Of a stretch of 64,000 bases of DNA, positions 26,129 through 35,573 are shown piece after piece. The translations under genes were made by a program, and so were the position numbers. The DNA lies in assembly GCF_001424165.1 (NCBI RefSeq), contig NZ_LMOJ01000012.1, positions 124,863 to 188,862 of the forward strand. Direction: 5' to 3'. The stretch comes from Massilia sp. Leaf139 (GTDB lineage Bacteria > Pseudomonadota > Gammaproteobacteria > Burkholderiales > Burkholderiaceae_D). Positions within the stretch are counted from its first letter, which is position 1, and each line of letters begins with the position of its first letter. The notes beneath the pieces are model-generated. The model did not search any database. It had not been told where the DNA came from and was given only the letters and a program-made list of their open reading frames with translations.

Positions 26129-28360
26129 ATGTTCATGACGCCTTATCGCCTGCCGTTGCGCCTCCCTCTCGCCTTCTTCGCCGCCTTCTGTTGCGGCGCC
26201 CTGCACGCCCAGCCGCGCGGCGCCGCCGATGCGCCCGGCTTCGTCGGCCTGCCCGTCACCGGTCAGCTCGATGCCGGCCGCGTCCTGAGCGAGCGCCATG
26301 GGGATGGAGCCCGCGACAAGGAAGAGCCGGCGACCAAAGCGGAAACGCGTGCGCGTCCGAAAGCGCCCCCCATCCCCGCCGGCGGCATCACCGGCGTCGT
26401 CATCGAAAGCACCGCGAGCGAAGACCAGACCGCGGTGCCGCTCTCCTTCGGCCAGGTCTTTGCCCCCGGCGACCTGCCGCGCGGCGCGGGACTGGCCGGC
26501 AAGCTGGCCGACGGTACGCCCCTGCCGCTGCAGCTCGACGTCAAGGCGAGCCACCCGGACGGCTCGGTGCGCCACGCCGTCGTCTCGGCGCTGCTGCCGA
26601 AACTGGGCGCCGGCAAGGCGCTCGGCCTGGCCCTGGCGAAAAACACGAAGCAGGCCGCCGCTGCGGGCGCACCAAAACCCGGCGTGGGCGCCGACACGGT
26701 GGTCGCCATCGTCGTCGACGGTGCACGCTATACCGCGTCGAGCGCGTCCCTGCTGAAGGCGCAGAGCCCGCAGGTCTGGCTGCACGGCCCCGTCGTGACC
26801 GAACTGCAGGTGGCCGGCCCCCTGGTCGACGCCAAGGGCGAGGAACATCCGCACCTGGCGGCGCGCTTTGCGATCCGCTGGTATGGCGCGGCGAAGCAGG
26901 CGCGGGTCGATGTCGTCGTCGAGAACGACTGGGCCTACGAGCCCGACCCGCGCAACATCACCTACGACGTGACGATCACGGCGGGCGGCAAGCGCGTGTT
27001 CGAGAAGCGCGGCCTGACCCATTACCACCACGCGCGCTGGCGCACCCTGGCCTGGACGGGCGAAGCCCCGGCCCTGCACCTGCGCCACGACAGCGCCTAC
27101 CTGATCGCTTCGCGCGCGCTGCCGAACTACGACCGCGGCGTCGTCATGCACGAGCGCGCGCTGGCCGCGCTGGCCTCGAGCTGGAACGGCGCCAAGACCG
27201 AGCCGATGGGCGTGGGCCTGGCGGCGCCGCACATGCCGGGGCCCGGCGGCCGCGCCGACATCGGCCTGCTGCCCGGCTGGGCCGCCGCCTACCTGCTCAG
27301 CATGGACGCGCGCGCCAAGCTCGTCACGCTCGGCACCGCCGATCTCGCCGGCAGCTGGCCGACGCACTACCGCGACAAGCGCACCGGCCTGCCGGTCAGC
27401 CTGCTCGACTACCCGTACATGACCATCCTCGGACGCAACACCGACACCCGCAATCCGAAGACCGGCAAGCAGGAAGCCTTTCCGCCCTGCCCACGCGAGC
27501 AGTGCAAGTCGCCCAACAATCCCGACACCTCGCACCAGCCGGGCTTCGCCTACCTGCCCTATCTCGTCACGGGCGACCACTACTACCTGGAAGAGCTGCA
27601 GTTCTGGAGCATGTTCAACGTGTTCTCCTCGAATCCCGGCTACCGCAGGAACATCCAGGGCCTGCTGGCGACCGACCAGGTGCGCGGCCAGGCCTGGAGC
27701 CTGCGCACGCTGGGCCAGGCCGCCTACATCACGCCCGACGGCCACCCGCTCAAGCGCCACTTCAACGCCATCCTGGACAGCAACCTGGACTGGTACAACA
27801 CGACTTACAGCCACAACCCGTCGGCCAACAAGCTGGGCGCGGTCGTCGACGGCTATGCCGTGCTTTACAAGGACAGGACGGCGCTCGCGCCCTGGCAGGA
27901 CGATTTCTTCACGGCCGCCGTGGGCCACGTGGCGGAGCTGGGTTTCAAGGATGCCGAGCCGCTCCTGAAATGGAAGCTGCGCTTTCCGGTCGAGCGGATG
28001 GTGGGCGACGGCGCCTGCTGGCTGGTGGGCGCCAACTACACCTATACCGTGCGCGCGAGCGCGAGCGCACCCTATTTCGCGACGATCGGCGAAGCCTATG
28101 CCGCCACGGTCGGGCCGGAGCGGGCGGCCTTGCCCTGCACCGGCGGCGAGCTGGCGTCGGCGCTCAAGCAGAGTCCGGGCGACATGGGCGGGTATGCGGC
28201 CGCCGTCACCGGCTTCCCCTCGAACATGCAGCCGGCCCTGGCCTACGCCGTCGACGCCGGCGGCGAACGTGGACGCAAGGCCTGGGAAGTCTTCATGCGG
28301 CGCAGCGTGAAACCGGACTATGGCGAGGGCCCGCAGTTCGCGGTCGTACCGCGAAAATAA
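26129..28360 (+). CDS. Exported protein of uncertain function, possibly RIFT-barrel lyase-like
   Basis: This large exported protein of about 743 residues has an N-terminal signal peptide (hydrophobic LAFFAAFCCGALHAQ). A segment with VPLSFGQVFAPGDLP and LQLDVKASHPDGSVRHAVV resembles the N-terminal RIFT-barrel domain of PcRGLX/YetA-like exo-rhamnogalacturonan lyases. The rest is rich in Trp and Tyr, with HQPGFAYLPYLVTGDHYYLEELQFWSMF, which suggests an (alpha/alpha) barrel and carbohydrate binding. This is recall of pattern, not a proven hit. Start ATG 26129 or 26135 is used because earlier in-frame starts fall in the preceding terminator. No carbohydrate-use genes are adjacent. Confidence 0.75.
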   Translation: MFMTPYRLPLRLPLAFFAAFCCGALHAQPRGAADAPGFVGLPVTGQLDAGRVLSERHGDGARDKEEPATKAETRARPKAPPIPAGGITGVVIESTASEDQTAVPLSFGQVFAPGDLPRGAGLAGKLADGTPLPLQLDVKASHPDGSVRHAVVSALLPKLGAGKALGLALAKNTKQAAAAGAPKPGVGADTVVAIVVDGARYTASSASLLKAQSPQVWLHGPVVTELQVAGPLVDAKGEEHPHLAARFAIRWYGAAKQARVDVVVENDWAYEPDPRNITYDVTITAGGKRVFEKRGLTHYHHARWRTLAWTGEAPALHLRHDSAYLIASRALPNYDRGVVMHERALAALASSWNGAKTEPMGVGLAAPHMPGPGGRADIGLLPGWAAAYLLSMDARAKLVTLGTADLAGSWPTHYRDKRTGLPVSLLDYPYMTILGRNTDTRNPKTGKQEAFPPCPREQCKSPNNPDTSHQPGFAYLPYLVTGDHYYLEELQFWSMFNVFSSNPGYRRNIQGLLATDQVRGQAWSLRTLGQAAYITPDGHPLKRHFNAILDSNLDWYNTTYSHNPSANKLGAVVDGYAVLYKDRTALAPWQDDFFTAAVGHVAELGFKDAEPLLKWKLRFPVERMVGDGACWLVGANYTYTVRASASAPYFATIGEAYAATVGPERAALPCTGGELASALKQSPGDMGGYAAAVTGFPSNMQPALAYAVDAGGERGRKAWEVFMRRSVKPDYGEGPQFAVVPRK

Positions 28361-28439
28361 TTACAACTTGTAAGAGCGATTGCATCGCCGCAGCCGCCGG
28401 CGCATCTTGTGGGAATAATAACTTCACAAGGGTTCGACC

Positions 28440-30137
28440 ATGAGACCGTCCCGCGCCGCGCTGCCTGCCCTGGCTGCCGCTTCCCTCGTCCTCGCCGCCT
28501 GCAGCACGCCGGACTACAAAGCAGAATCGGTGGCGCAGGCGCCCGCCGCCGCACCCGCCCCGCCGGCGCCGCCGGTCGCGTCCAGGATGTCGCAGCGGGT
28601 GGAAGTGACCGGCTCTTCGGTCAGCGCGCCGCACGGGTACGCGCGGGCGCCGCTTTCCGTCTATCCGGGCCCCTGGGTCTTCCAGCCGCCCGGCGCCGAT
28701 ACATTCCCCGAGGCGCAGGCGAACAAGGCGATCCTGGTCGAGGAGCAGCCCGTCTCCACCTTCAGCAGCGACGTCGACACCGCGTCCTACGCTTTCGTGC
28801 GGCGCCAGCTCAACGCCGGCCGCCTGCCGCCCGCGGCGGCGGTGCGCGTCGAAGAGATGGTCAACTACTTCCCCTACACCTATGCGCGCCCGGCCAGCCG
28901 CACCCAGCCCTTCGCGGTGACGACCGAGGTGATGCCGAGCCCGTGGAAAGCCGGGAACCAGCTGCTGCACATCGCCGTGCGCGGCTTCGACATCGAAAAG
29001 GCCGAGCGGCCGCCGATGAACGTGGTGCTGCTGGTCGACGTCTCCGGCTCGATGGGGCCGCAGGATCGCCTGCCGCTGCTCAAGCAATCCTTCCGCCTGT
29101 TCGCCGACGGCTTTCGGCCGCAAGACCGGGTCGCGATCGTCACCTATGCCAGCGGCACCGCGGTCGCGCTCGAGCCGACCACGGGCCAGGACAAGCGCAA
29201 GATCCTCGACGCCATCGACGCCCTCGGCGCGGGCGGCGCCACAGCCGGCAGCGAGGGCCTGCAGCGCGCCTATGCGATGGCCGAGCGCCACTTCGACAAG
29301 GGCGCCGTCAACCGCGTCATCCTCGCCACCGACGGCGACTTCAACGTCGGCATCCGCGACCCGCGCGAACTCGAGAAATTCGTGGCCGAGAAGCGCAAGA
29401 GCGGCGTGTATCTCTCGATTCTCGGCGTCGGCGCCGGCAACCTGAACGACGCGCTGATGCAGCGCCTGACGCAGTCGGGCAACGGCAATGCGGCCTACAT
29501 CGACTCGCTGCTCGAAGCGCGCAAGGCGCTGGGCGAGGAACTCGGCTCGACCATGTTCCCGATCGCGAACGACGTCAAGATGCAGGTCGAATTCAATCCG
29601 GCGCAGGTGGCCGCCTACCGCCTGATCGGTTACGAAACGCGCATGCTGGCGCGCCAGGATTTCAAGGACGACAAGGTCGACGCCGGCGACATGGGCGCGG
29701 GCCACACGGTGACGGCGATCTACGAGATCACGCGGGCCGCGGCGGCCGGCGCGCTGGTCGATCCGCTGCGCTACGGCGCCGGCAAGAAGGCTGCTGCGAG
29801 CGCGAAGGCCAAGGGCGACGAGCTGTGCTTCGTGCGGGTGCGCTACAAGCTGCCGGGCGAATCGAGCAGCCGCCTGGCCGAACAGCCTGTGCGTGCAGGC
29901 ACGGCGCGCAAAGCGCTCGCTTCGGCGCCGGCCGACCAGCGCTTCGCCGTCGCCGTCGCCGCCTTCGGCCAGCGCCTGCGCGGCGAGCCGCAGGTGGCCG
30001 ACTACAGCTATGCCGACATCGCCGAGCTGGCCAACGGCGCGCGCGGCAGTGACCTTGACGGCTACCGCGCCGAATTCGTCAAGCTGGTGCGGATGACGGA
30101 ATCGCTGGGCAAGGCAAATGGAGTCGGTCAGCCGTAA
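28440..30137 (+). CDS. von Willebrand factor A domain lipoprotein (YfbK-like)
   Basis: The N-terminus LPALAAASLVLAAC is a lipoprotein signal with a lipobox cysteine near residue 21. A proline/alanine linker follows, then the YfbK-type N-terminal region (VSTFSSDVDTASYAFVRRQLNAG). The vWA domain has an intact MIDAS motif DVSGSMG and LATDGDFNVG. A C-terminal DUF3520-like region completes the 565 residues. Such proteins are membrane-attached scaffolds and the partner is unknown. The gene ends just before repeat copy C and the convergent M20 hydrolase gene. Confidence 0.88.
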   Translation: MRPSRAALPALAAASLVLAACSTPDYKAESVAQAPAAAPAPPAPPVASRMSQRVEVTGSSVSAPHGYARAPLSVYPGPWVFQPPGADTFPEAQANKAILVEEQPVSTFSSDVDTASYAFVRRQLNAGRLPPAAAVRVEEMVNYFPYTYARPASRTQPFAVTTEVMPSPWKAGNQLLHIAVRGFDIEKAERPPMNVVLLVDVSGSMGPQDRLPLLKQSFRLFADGFRPQDRVAIVTYASGTAVALEPTTGQDKRKILDAIDALGAGGATAGSEGLQRAYAMAERHFDKGAVNRVILATDGDFNVGIRDPRELEKFVAEKRKSGVYLSILGVGAGNLNDALMQRLTQSGNGNAAYIDSLLEARKALGEELGSTMFPIANDVKMQVEFNPAQVAAYRLIGYETRMLARQDFKDDKVDAGDMGAGHTVTAIYEITRAAAAGALVDPLRYGAGKKAAASAKAKGDELCFVRVRYKLPGESSSRLAEQPVRAGTARKALASAPADQRFAVAVAAFGQRLRGEPQVADYSYADIAELANGARGSDLDGYRAEFVKLVRMTESLGKANGVGQP

Positions 30138-30152
30138 CGATTTCGACAGGAT

Positions 30153-30215
30153 GTAGGGTGGGCGGCTATACCCTGGTGTAGGCCCTCACGGTGCGTTGGA
30201 CGCCGCCCACCCTAC
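30153..30215. repeat. Interspersed inverted repeat, copy C
   Basis: GTAGGGTGGGCGGC (30153-30166) pairs perfectly with GCCGCCCACCCTAC (30202-30215) around 35 unrelated bases. It lies in the 93-base gap between two convergent genes. Confidence 0.8.
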
Positions 30216-30230
30216 GGGTCTCGACAGTAT

Positions 30231-31463
30231 CTACACCGACAGCAGATCCAGCAGCGTCAATGCCACCACCTTGGTCGCCTTGCGCAAATCTTCCAGCGCC
30301 AGCTTCTCGTCCGCCTTCTTCGCATTCGATTCGGGCACCGTGCGCGGCCCGGCGCCGTACATCACGGCCGGGATGCCGCGCTCGCCGTACAGGCGCGCAT
30401 CCGCATACAGCGGCGTGCCGACGGCCGGAATTTGCTCGCCCAGCACCGTCTGCGCATGGCGCTGCAGGCTCTGCACCAGCCGCTCCGATCCCGGCAGCGG
30501 GCGCAGCGCCTGCGACAGCAGCAGCCTGCGGATCTCGACGCGGATGCCGGGCAGTCCCGCCACCGCATCCTCGATCAGCGCGCGCACGCCCGCTTCCACC
30601 GCCGCCGGGTCTTCCTCGGGAATCATGCGCCGATCCATCTTGAGCACCACCTTGCCCGGCACGACATTCGTGTTGGTGCCGCCATCGATGCGCCCGACCA
30701 GCATGGTCGGCGAATCGATGCCGGGCACGCCCGACTTGATCTTCTTGAGTTCCGGCAGCTGGCCGTAGATCGCGTTCAGGATACGCGTGGCGGCCTGCAG
30801 CGCATCGTGCGCGGTCTCGGGCATGGCCCCGTGGCCGGCCTTGCCATGCACCGTCACTTCCAGCTGCAAACACGCGTTGTGGGCGGTGACGACCTGGTAG
30901 CTGAAGCCGGCCGCGATCACCAGGTCGGGCGCGCTCAGCTTCTGTTCCAGCAGCCAGCCGGGGCCGAGCAGGCCGCCGAATTCCTCGTCGTAGGTGAAGT
31001 GCAGTTCGACCCCGCCCTTCAGCGGCGCACCGAGCGCCTCGAGCGCGCGCACGGCGAAGATATAGGTGGCGAAGTCGCTCTTCGACACGGCCGCCGCGCG
31101 CCCGTACAGGTAGCCGTCTTCCACCTCGGCGCCGTAGGGCGGATGCGTCCAGCCTTCGCCGGGCGGCACCACGTCGCCATGGGCGTTCAGGGCGACCGTC
31201 GGGCCGCCCGCAGCATAGGGTCGGCGCACGATCAGGTTGGTGATGCTCTCCATGCCGTAGTCGCGCACGGCCTCGGCCGGCACCGCGTGGCGCTCGGCCT
31301 GCCAGCCGAACCGCGACACCATGTCCGCGACCGCTTCCGCATGGGGCGCGTTGTTGCCGGGCGGGGTGTCGGTGGGAATGCGCACGACCGACTGCAGGAA
31401 GGCGACTTCTTCGTCGAAGTGGGCGTCGATCCAGTCGAGCAGCTGCTGCTGTTGGGTGTCCAT
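30231..31463 (-). CDS. M20-family metallohydrolase (ArgE/DapE-like)
   Basis: This is a 410-residue zinc amidohydrolase/peptidase. Metal-site motifs are NAHGDVVPPG, the SKSDFATYIF segment that replaces the usual DMKGG, and TYDEEFGGLLG. The dimerisation domain contains HGKAGHGAMPETAHDAL. It follows puuD by 12 bases on the same strand, which suggests an acyl- or carbamoyl-amide substrate tied to purine ring breakdown. The substrate cannot be set from sequence, and it could equally be a general peptidase. Confidence 0.85.
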   Translation of the reverse strand: MDTQQQQLLDWIDAHFDEEVAFLQSVVRIPTDTPPGNNAPHAEAVADMVSRFGWQAERHAVPAEAVRDYGMESITNLIVRRPYAAGGPTVALNAHGDVVPPGEGWTHPPYGAEVEDGYLYGRAAAVSKSDFATYIFAVRALEALGAPLKGGVELHFTYDEEFGGLLGPGWLLEQKLSAPDLVIAAGFSYQVVTAHNACLQLEVTVHGKAGHGAMPETAHDALQAATRILNAIYGQLPELKKIKSGVPGIDSPTMLVGRIDGGTNTNVVPGKVVLKMDRRMIPEEDPAAVEAGVRALIEDAVAGLPGIRVEIRRLLLSQALRPLPGSERLVQSLQRHAQTVLGEQIPAVGTPLYADARLYGERGIPAVMYGAGPRTVPESNAKKADEKLALEDLRKATKVVALTLLDLLSV

Positions 31464-31475
31464 ATGCGTGTCCGC

Positions 31476-32693
31476 CTATTTGTCTGTTTTTGCGCCGGCT
31501 TCGAACCAGGCGCCGACCTGCGCCCGTTCGGCATCGGTCATCTGGGTCAGGTTCGCCAGCGGCATCGCCTTCAGCTGCACCGTCTGCTGGTAGATCTGGG
31601 CTGCGTGCTGGGCGACGCGTTCGGGCGTATCGAGCATCACGCCGGCCGGCGCGGCGGCAAAGCCGGGCTGGGTGGGTTTGGCGGCATGGCAGCTGACGCA
31701 GCGCTGGTCGACGATGGTTTTCACCTGCGTGAACTGGGCGGCGGTGTCGACGCCCGGCGCTTGCGCCAGCGGCGCCCGCGGCGCGATCAGCACTGCCAGA
31801 AGCGCCAGCAGCGCGACGCCGGCCGCCGGATACTTCCACTCGATGCGGCCCTTGTGGCGCAGGTTGAAGAAGTGGCGGATGAGCACACCGGCCGCCATGA
31901 TCACGGCCAGCACCGCCCAGGCATGCGCGTGGCGGTAGGTCATCGCGTAGTGGTTGCTGATCATGAGGAACAGCACCGGCAGCGTGAAGTAGTTGTTGTG
32001 CACCGAGCGCTGCTTGGCGCGGATGCCGTAGACGGGATCGGGCTTTTCACCGGCCATCATCGCGTTCACCATGCGGCGCTGGCCGGGGATGATCACGTGG
32101 GCGACGTTCGCCACCATGATGGTGCCGATCATCGCGCCGATGTGCAGGTAGGCCGCGCGCCCGCTGAGCAGGTGGGTGAGCACATAGCTGCTGGCGACCA
32201 GGAAGGCGAAGATCACCAGCCCGAAAGCGAGGTCGTGGCGGCCGAGGGGAGACTTGCACAGCAGGTCGTAGACCAGCCAGCCGACCACCAGGCTGCCGAG
32301 GCCAATGCCGACCGCCTGCAGGCTGGAGAGGTCGGCCACGCTGCGGTCGACCATCATCGCCTGCGCGTTCAGGTAGTAGACGATGAACAGCAGCGCGAAG
32401 CCCGACAGCCAGGTCGAATACGCCTCCCATTTGAACCAGTGCAGTTCTTTGGGCAGCTGGGCCGGCGCGACCAGGTATTTCTGCGGATTGTAGAAGCCGC
32501 CGCCGTGCACGGCCCAGAGCTCGCCGGCCACACCCTTGTTCGCCAGGTCGGAACCCGGCGCGGGCGGCTTGATCGTGTTGTCGAGCCAGACGAAATAGAA
32601 GGAGGCGCCGATCCAGGCGATGCCCGTGATGATGTGCAGCCAGCGTACGAGCAGGTTGAGCCATTCGAGGCCGTAGGAGGCGAACACGTCCAT
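31476..32693 (-). CDS. puuD: Membrane urate hydroxylase PuuD
   Basis: This membrane urate-oxidising enzyme hydroxylates urate to 5-hydroxyisourate. About eight transmembrane helices form the PuuD/DUF989 domain (LHIITGIAWIGASFYFVWLDN, WAVHGGGFYNPQKY). A C-terminal cytochrome c domain from about residue 305 has haem motif CVSCH and axial-ligand region LKAMPLANLTQMTDAER. The 405-residue size is standard. It is divergent from a LysR regulator over a palindrome-containing gap and heads a unit with the M20 hydrolase. Confidence 0.94.
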   Translation of the reverse strand: MDVFASYGLEWLNLLVRWLHIITGIAWIGASFYFVWLDNTIKPPAPGSDLANKGVAGELWAVHGGGFYNPQKYLVAPAQLPKELHWFKWEAYSTWLSGFALLFIVYYLNAQAMMVDRSVADLSSLQAVGIGLGSLVVGWLVYDLLCKSPLGRHDLAFGLVIFAFLVASSYVLTHLLSGRAAYLHIGAMIGTIMVANVAHVIIPGQRRMVNAMMAGEKPDPVYGIRAKQRSVHNNYFTLPVLFLMISNHYAMTYRHAHAWAVLAVIMAAGVLIRHFFNLRHKGRIEWKYPAAGVALLALLAVLIAPRAPLAQAPGVDTAAQFTQVKTIVDQRCVSCHAAKPTQPGFAAAPAGVMLDTPERVAQHAAQIYQQTVQLKAMPLANLTQMTDAERAQVGAWFEAGAKTDK

Positions 32694-32732
32694 GCATATT
32701 CCTTGTAAGGATCTTCCACCGAAGATAAACCG

Positions 32733-32756
32733 ATTTCATTTTGTACAACATGAAAT
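32733..32756. promoter_or_regulatory. Nested palindrome in the puuD/LysR divergent promoter
   Basis: ATTTCAT (32733-32739) and ATGAAAT (32750-32756) are perfect inverted arms around a centre that is itself palindromic (TTGTACAA, 32741-32748). LysR-type regulators bind dyads of this kind between divergent promoters. It lies about 40 bases from each start codon. Confidence 0.55.
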
Positions 32757-32798
32757 TAGGCGTATATTCGACATACCCGATTCCATATACAACACGCC

Positions 32799-33737
32799 AT
32801 GGCCGCCCTGCCCCAGCACCTGGACATCCACCTGATCCGCATCCTCTACCTGCTGCTGGTGGAGAAGAACGTCTCGCGGGTGGCCTTGAAACTGAACCAG
32901 CCGCAGCCCTCGATCTCGGCCTCGCTGCGCAAACTGCGCGAGCTGACGGGCGATCCGCTGCTGGTGCGCGGCGCGCGCGGCATGGTGCCGACCCAGCACG
33001 GCGAGAGCCTGCTCAAGCCCGCCAAGCGCATCCTCGACGAGACCGAGAGCCTGTTCGTCAAGAAGTCCGCCTTCGTGCCCGAGGAAGCGGCGCGCACCTT
33101 CCACATCGCCGCGCCCGACTACCTCGACACCCAGTTCCTGCCCAACGTCGTGGCCGCCGTGCGCCGCGGCGCGCCCAACAGCCGGGTCGCGATCCACGGC
33201 ATGGGCGCCGGCGCCGACTACCTGCGCATGCTGTCCGACGGCGAAATGGATCTCGTCATCGCCAACTGGGACGAGCCGCCCGCGCACCTGCACATTTCGA
33301 AACTGTTCGAAGACCCGATCGTCTGCACCATGCGCGCCGACAGCCCGTATGCGCGTAGGACGGAGATCGATGCGATGACGATCGAAGACTACCTCAGCCT
33401 GCCGCACGTGGCGCCTTCGCAGACCCTGCCCGGCTACCACGGCGTGATCGATTCCTTCCTCGCGCGCCAGGGCATGCAGCGCAAGATCGCGGTCGAGTCG
33501 CCCTATTTCGGGCTGATCCCCTACATGCTGACCCAGACCGACCTGGTGCTGACGACGGGCCGCCAGTTCATGCGCTCGTACGAGAAGACGCTGCCGCTCA
33601 AGACCTTCACCATGCCCCTGAAGTTCCCGCCGATGCGCTTCTACCAGTTGTGGCACCAGCGCGTGCACCAGTCGCCGGAACACAAGTGGCTGCGCGACCA
33701 GGTGAGCCAGGCGGCGCGGGCGCTGGTGCAGAAGTAA
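32799..33737 (+). CDS. LysR-family transcriptional regulator of the purine catabolism genes
   Basis: This 312-residue LysR protein has a winged helix at about residues 10-65 (EKNVSRVALKLNQPQPSISASLRKLRELTGDPLLVRG). The substrate-binding domain is of NodD/LeuO-like type (FHIAAPDYLDTQFLPNVVAAVRRG). It is divergent from puuD and upstream of the OHCU decarboxylase/allantoate amidohydrolase gene. That makes it the likely activator or repressor of both arms, with a purine intermediate such as urate as candidate ligand. Confidence 0.9.
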   Translation: MAALPQHLDIHLIRILYLLLVEKNVSRVALKLNQPQPSISASLRKLRELTGDPLLVRGARGMVPTQHGESLLKPAKRILDETESLFVKKSAFVPEEAARTFHIAAPDYLDTQFLPNVVAAVRRGAPNSRVAIHGMGAGADYLRMLSDGEMDLVIANWDEPPAHLHISKLFEDPIVCTMRADSPYARRTEIDAMTIEDYLSLPHVAPSQTLPGYHGVIDSFLARQGMQRKIAVESPYFGLIPYMLTQTDLVLTTGRQFMRSYEKTLPLKTFTMPLKFPPMRFYQLWHQRVHQSPEHKWLRDQVSQAARALVQK

Positions 33738-33812
33738 CGGGTATATGCGGTGGCTTATGAGCGAACCGCACGCAAGATTTATCATCGAACGCTTGATGAC
33801 AAAAGGCCGACC

Positions 33813-35573
33813 ATGACCACGCTTTTCAGCCTCAACACGCTCGACGACGCTGCCTTTGCCGCGGCCCTGACCGGCATCTACGAGCACTCGCCCTGGATCG
33901 CCGAGCGCGCCGCGCCGCGCCGTCCCTTCGCGACGCCGGCCGCACTCAAGCTGGCGTTGCGCGAGGTAGTCGACAGCGCCGCCGAGGACGAGCAGCTTTC
34001 CCTGCTGCGCGCTCACCCCGAACTGGCGGGCAAGGCGGCGATCGCCGGCGAACTCACCGAGGAATCGACGAGCGAACAAAAGGCCTCCGGCCTGAACCTG
34101 TGCAGCCCGGAGGAATACGCGCGCCTGCAGGAACTGAATGCCGTCTACAACGACAAGTTCGGCTTTCCCTTCATCCTGGCCGTGAAAGGCCCGACCGGGC
34201 GCGGCCTCACGCGCGGCGCCATCATCGAGACCTTCGCGCGGCGCCTGAAAAATACACGCGCCGACGAATTCGCCGAAGCCCTGCGCCAGGTGCACCGCAT
34301 CGCCGAGATCCGCCTCAACGCCCTGCTCGGCACCGAGCCGGCGCTGGGCGCGCAGGTGATGGACTGGTGCGAAACCATCGGCACCTGGAGCGACGATGAG
34401 AATGGCCTCACCTGTGCCTACCTGACGCCGGCGCACCGCCGCACCGCCGCCCAGATCGCCGACTGGATGCGCCAAGCGGGCATGATTGTCCACATCGACG
34501 CCGTCGGCAACGTGGCCGGCCGCTATGCGTCGAACGACCCGCAGGCGAAGACCCTGATGACGGGCTCACACTACGACACCGTGCGCAACGGCGGCAAGTA
34601 CGACGGGCGCCTCGGCATCCTGCTGCCGATCGCCATCGCAGCCCACCTGCACGCGCGCGGCGAGCGCCTGCCCTTTCACCTCGACGTGGTCGGCTTCGCC
34701 GAAGAGGAAGGCGTGCGCTTCAGGAGCACCTTCCTCGGCAGCAGCGCCATCACCGGGCGCTTCGACGCGGCGCTGCTCGATGCCGTCGATGCGGACGGCA
34801 TCACGCTGCGCGAGGCGATCGTGGCCGCCGGCCACGAACTGTCTGCGATTCCGGGCGCGATTTCCGCCATTGCGCGCAAGCGTGAAGACCTGCTCGGCTT
34901 CGTCGAAGTCCACATCGAACAAGGCCCGGTGCTGCTCGAGCGCGGCCTGCCGCTGGGTGTGGTGACGGCAATCGCCGGCAGTTCGCGCTACCTGGTCGAG
35001 CTGGCGGGCGTGGCCAGCCACGCCGGCACCACGCCGATGGGCATGCGCCGCGACGCCGCGGCCGCCGCCGCCGAGATCGTGCTGCTGGTCGAAGGGCGCT
35101 GCACCGGCGTGCCGGCGCTGGTGGGCACCGTCGGCCAGCTCGAAGTGCCGGGCGGTTCCGTCAACGTGATCCCCGGCGCCTGCCGGCTCTCGCTCGATAT
35201 CCGCGCTGCCGACGACGCGGTGCGCCTGGCCGCGGTCGACGACATCCTGGCCGGCATCAGCGCCATCTGCGCGCGGCGCGGCATCGAGGAAAAGCTGTGG
35301 AAGATCGTCGAAGCGGAAGCGGCGCCCTGCGCGCCGCGCCTGATGGATGCGCTGGGCGCGGCGATCGAGCGTCAGGGCCTGCCGCGCTTCGACCTGCTTT
35401 CCGGCGCCGGCCACGACGCGATGCAGATGGCGCAGCTCACCGAGGTCGCCATGCTGTTCACGCGCTGCGGCAATGGCGGCATCAGCCACAACCCGCTGGA
35501 GACGATGACGGCGGACGATGCGGAACTGGCGGCCCAGGTGCTGCTCGATTTCCTGCGCAGCTACGCCGTTTAA
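33813..35573 (+). CDS. Fused OHCU decarboxylase / allantoate amidohydrolase
   Basis: This protein combines two purine-degradation steps. Residues about 1-172 are 2-oxo-4-hydroxy-4-carboxy-5-ureidoimidazoline decarboxylase (UraD), with catalytic His68 in LLRAHPELAGKAA and the GFPFILAVKG signature. From about residue 178 it is an M20 allantoate amidohydrolase (AllC-like). Its metal ligands lie in TGSHYDTVRNGGKYDG, AEEEGVRF, HIEQGPVLLE and GNGGISHNPLE. The 586-residue size equals the sum of the two enzymes. The start MTTLFSLNTL was chosen, since earlier starts add a non-conserved 21 residues. HIU hydrolase and allantoinase, which act between or next to these steps, are not in the window. Confidence 0.92.
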   Translation: MTTLFSLNTLDDAAFAAALTGIYEHSPWIAERAAPRRPFATPAALKLALREVVDSAAEDEQLSLLRAHPELAGKAAIAGELTEESTSEQKASGLNLCSPEEYARLQELNAVYNDKFGFPFILAVKGPTGRGLTRGAIIETFARRLKNTRADEFAEALRQVHRIAEIRLNALLGTEPALGAQVMDWCETIGTWSDDENGLTCAYLTPAHRRTAAQIADWMRQAGMIVHIDAVGNVAGRYASNDPQAKTLMTGSHYDTVRNGGKYDGRLGILLPIAIAAHLHARGERLPFHLDVVGFAEEEGVRFRSTFLGSSAITGRFDAALLDAVDADGITLREAIVAAGHELSAIPGAISAIARKREDLLGFVEVHIEQGPVLLERGLPLGVVTAIAGSSRYLVELAGVASHAGTTPMGMRRDAAAAAAEIVLLVEGRCTGVPALVGTVGQLEVPGGSVNVIPGACRLSLDIRAADDAVRLAAVDDILAGISAICARRGIEEKLWKIVEAEAAPCAPRLMDALGAAIERQGLPRFDLLSGAGHDAMQMAQLTEVAMLFTRCGNGGISHNPLETMTADDAELAAQVLLDFLRSYAV

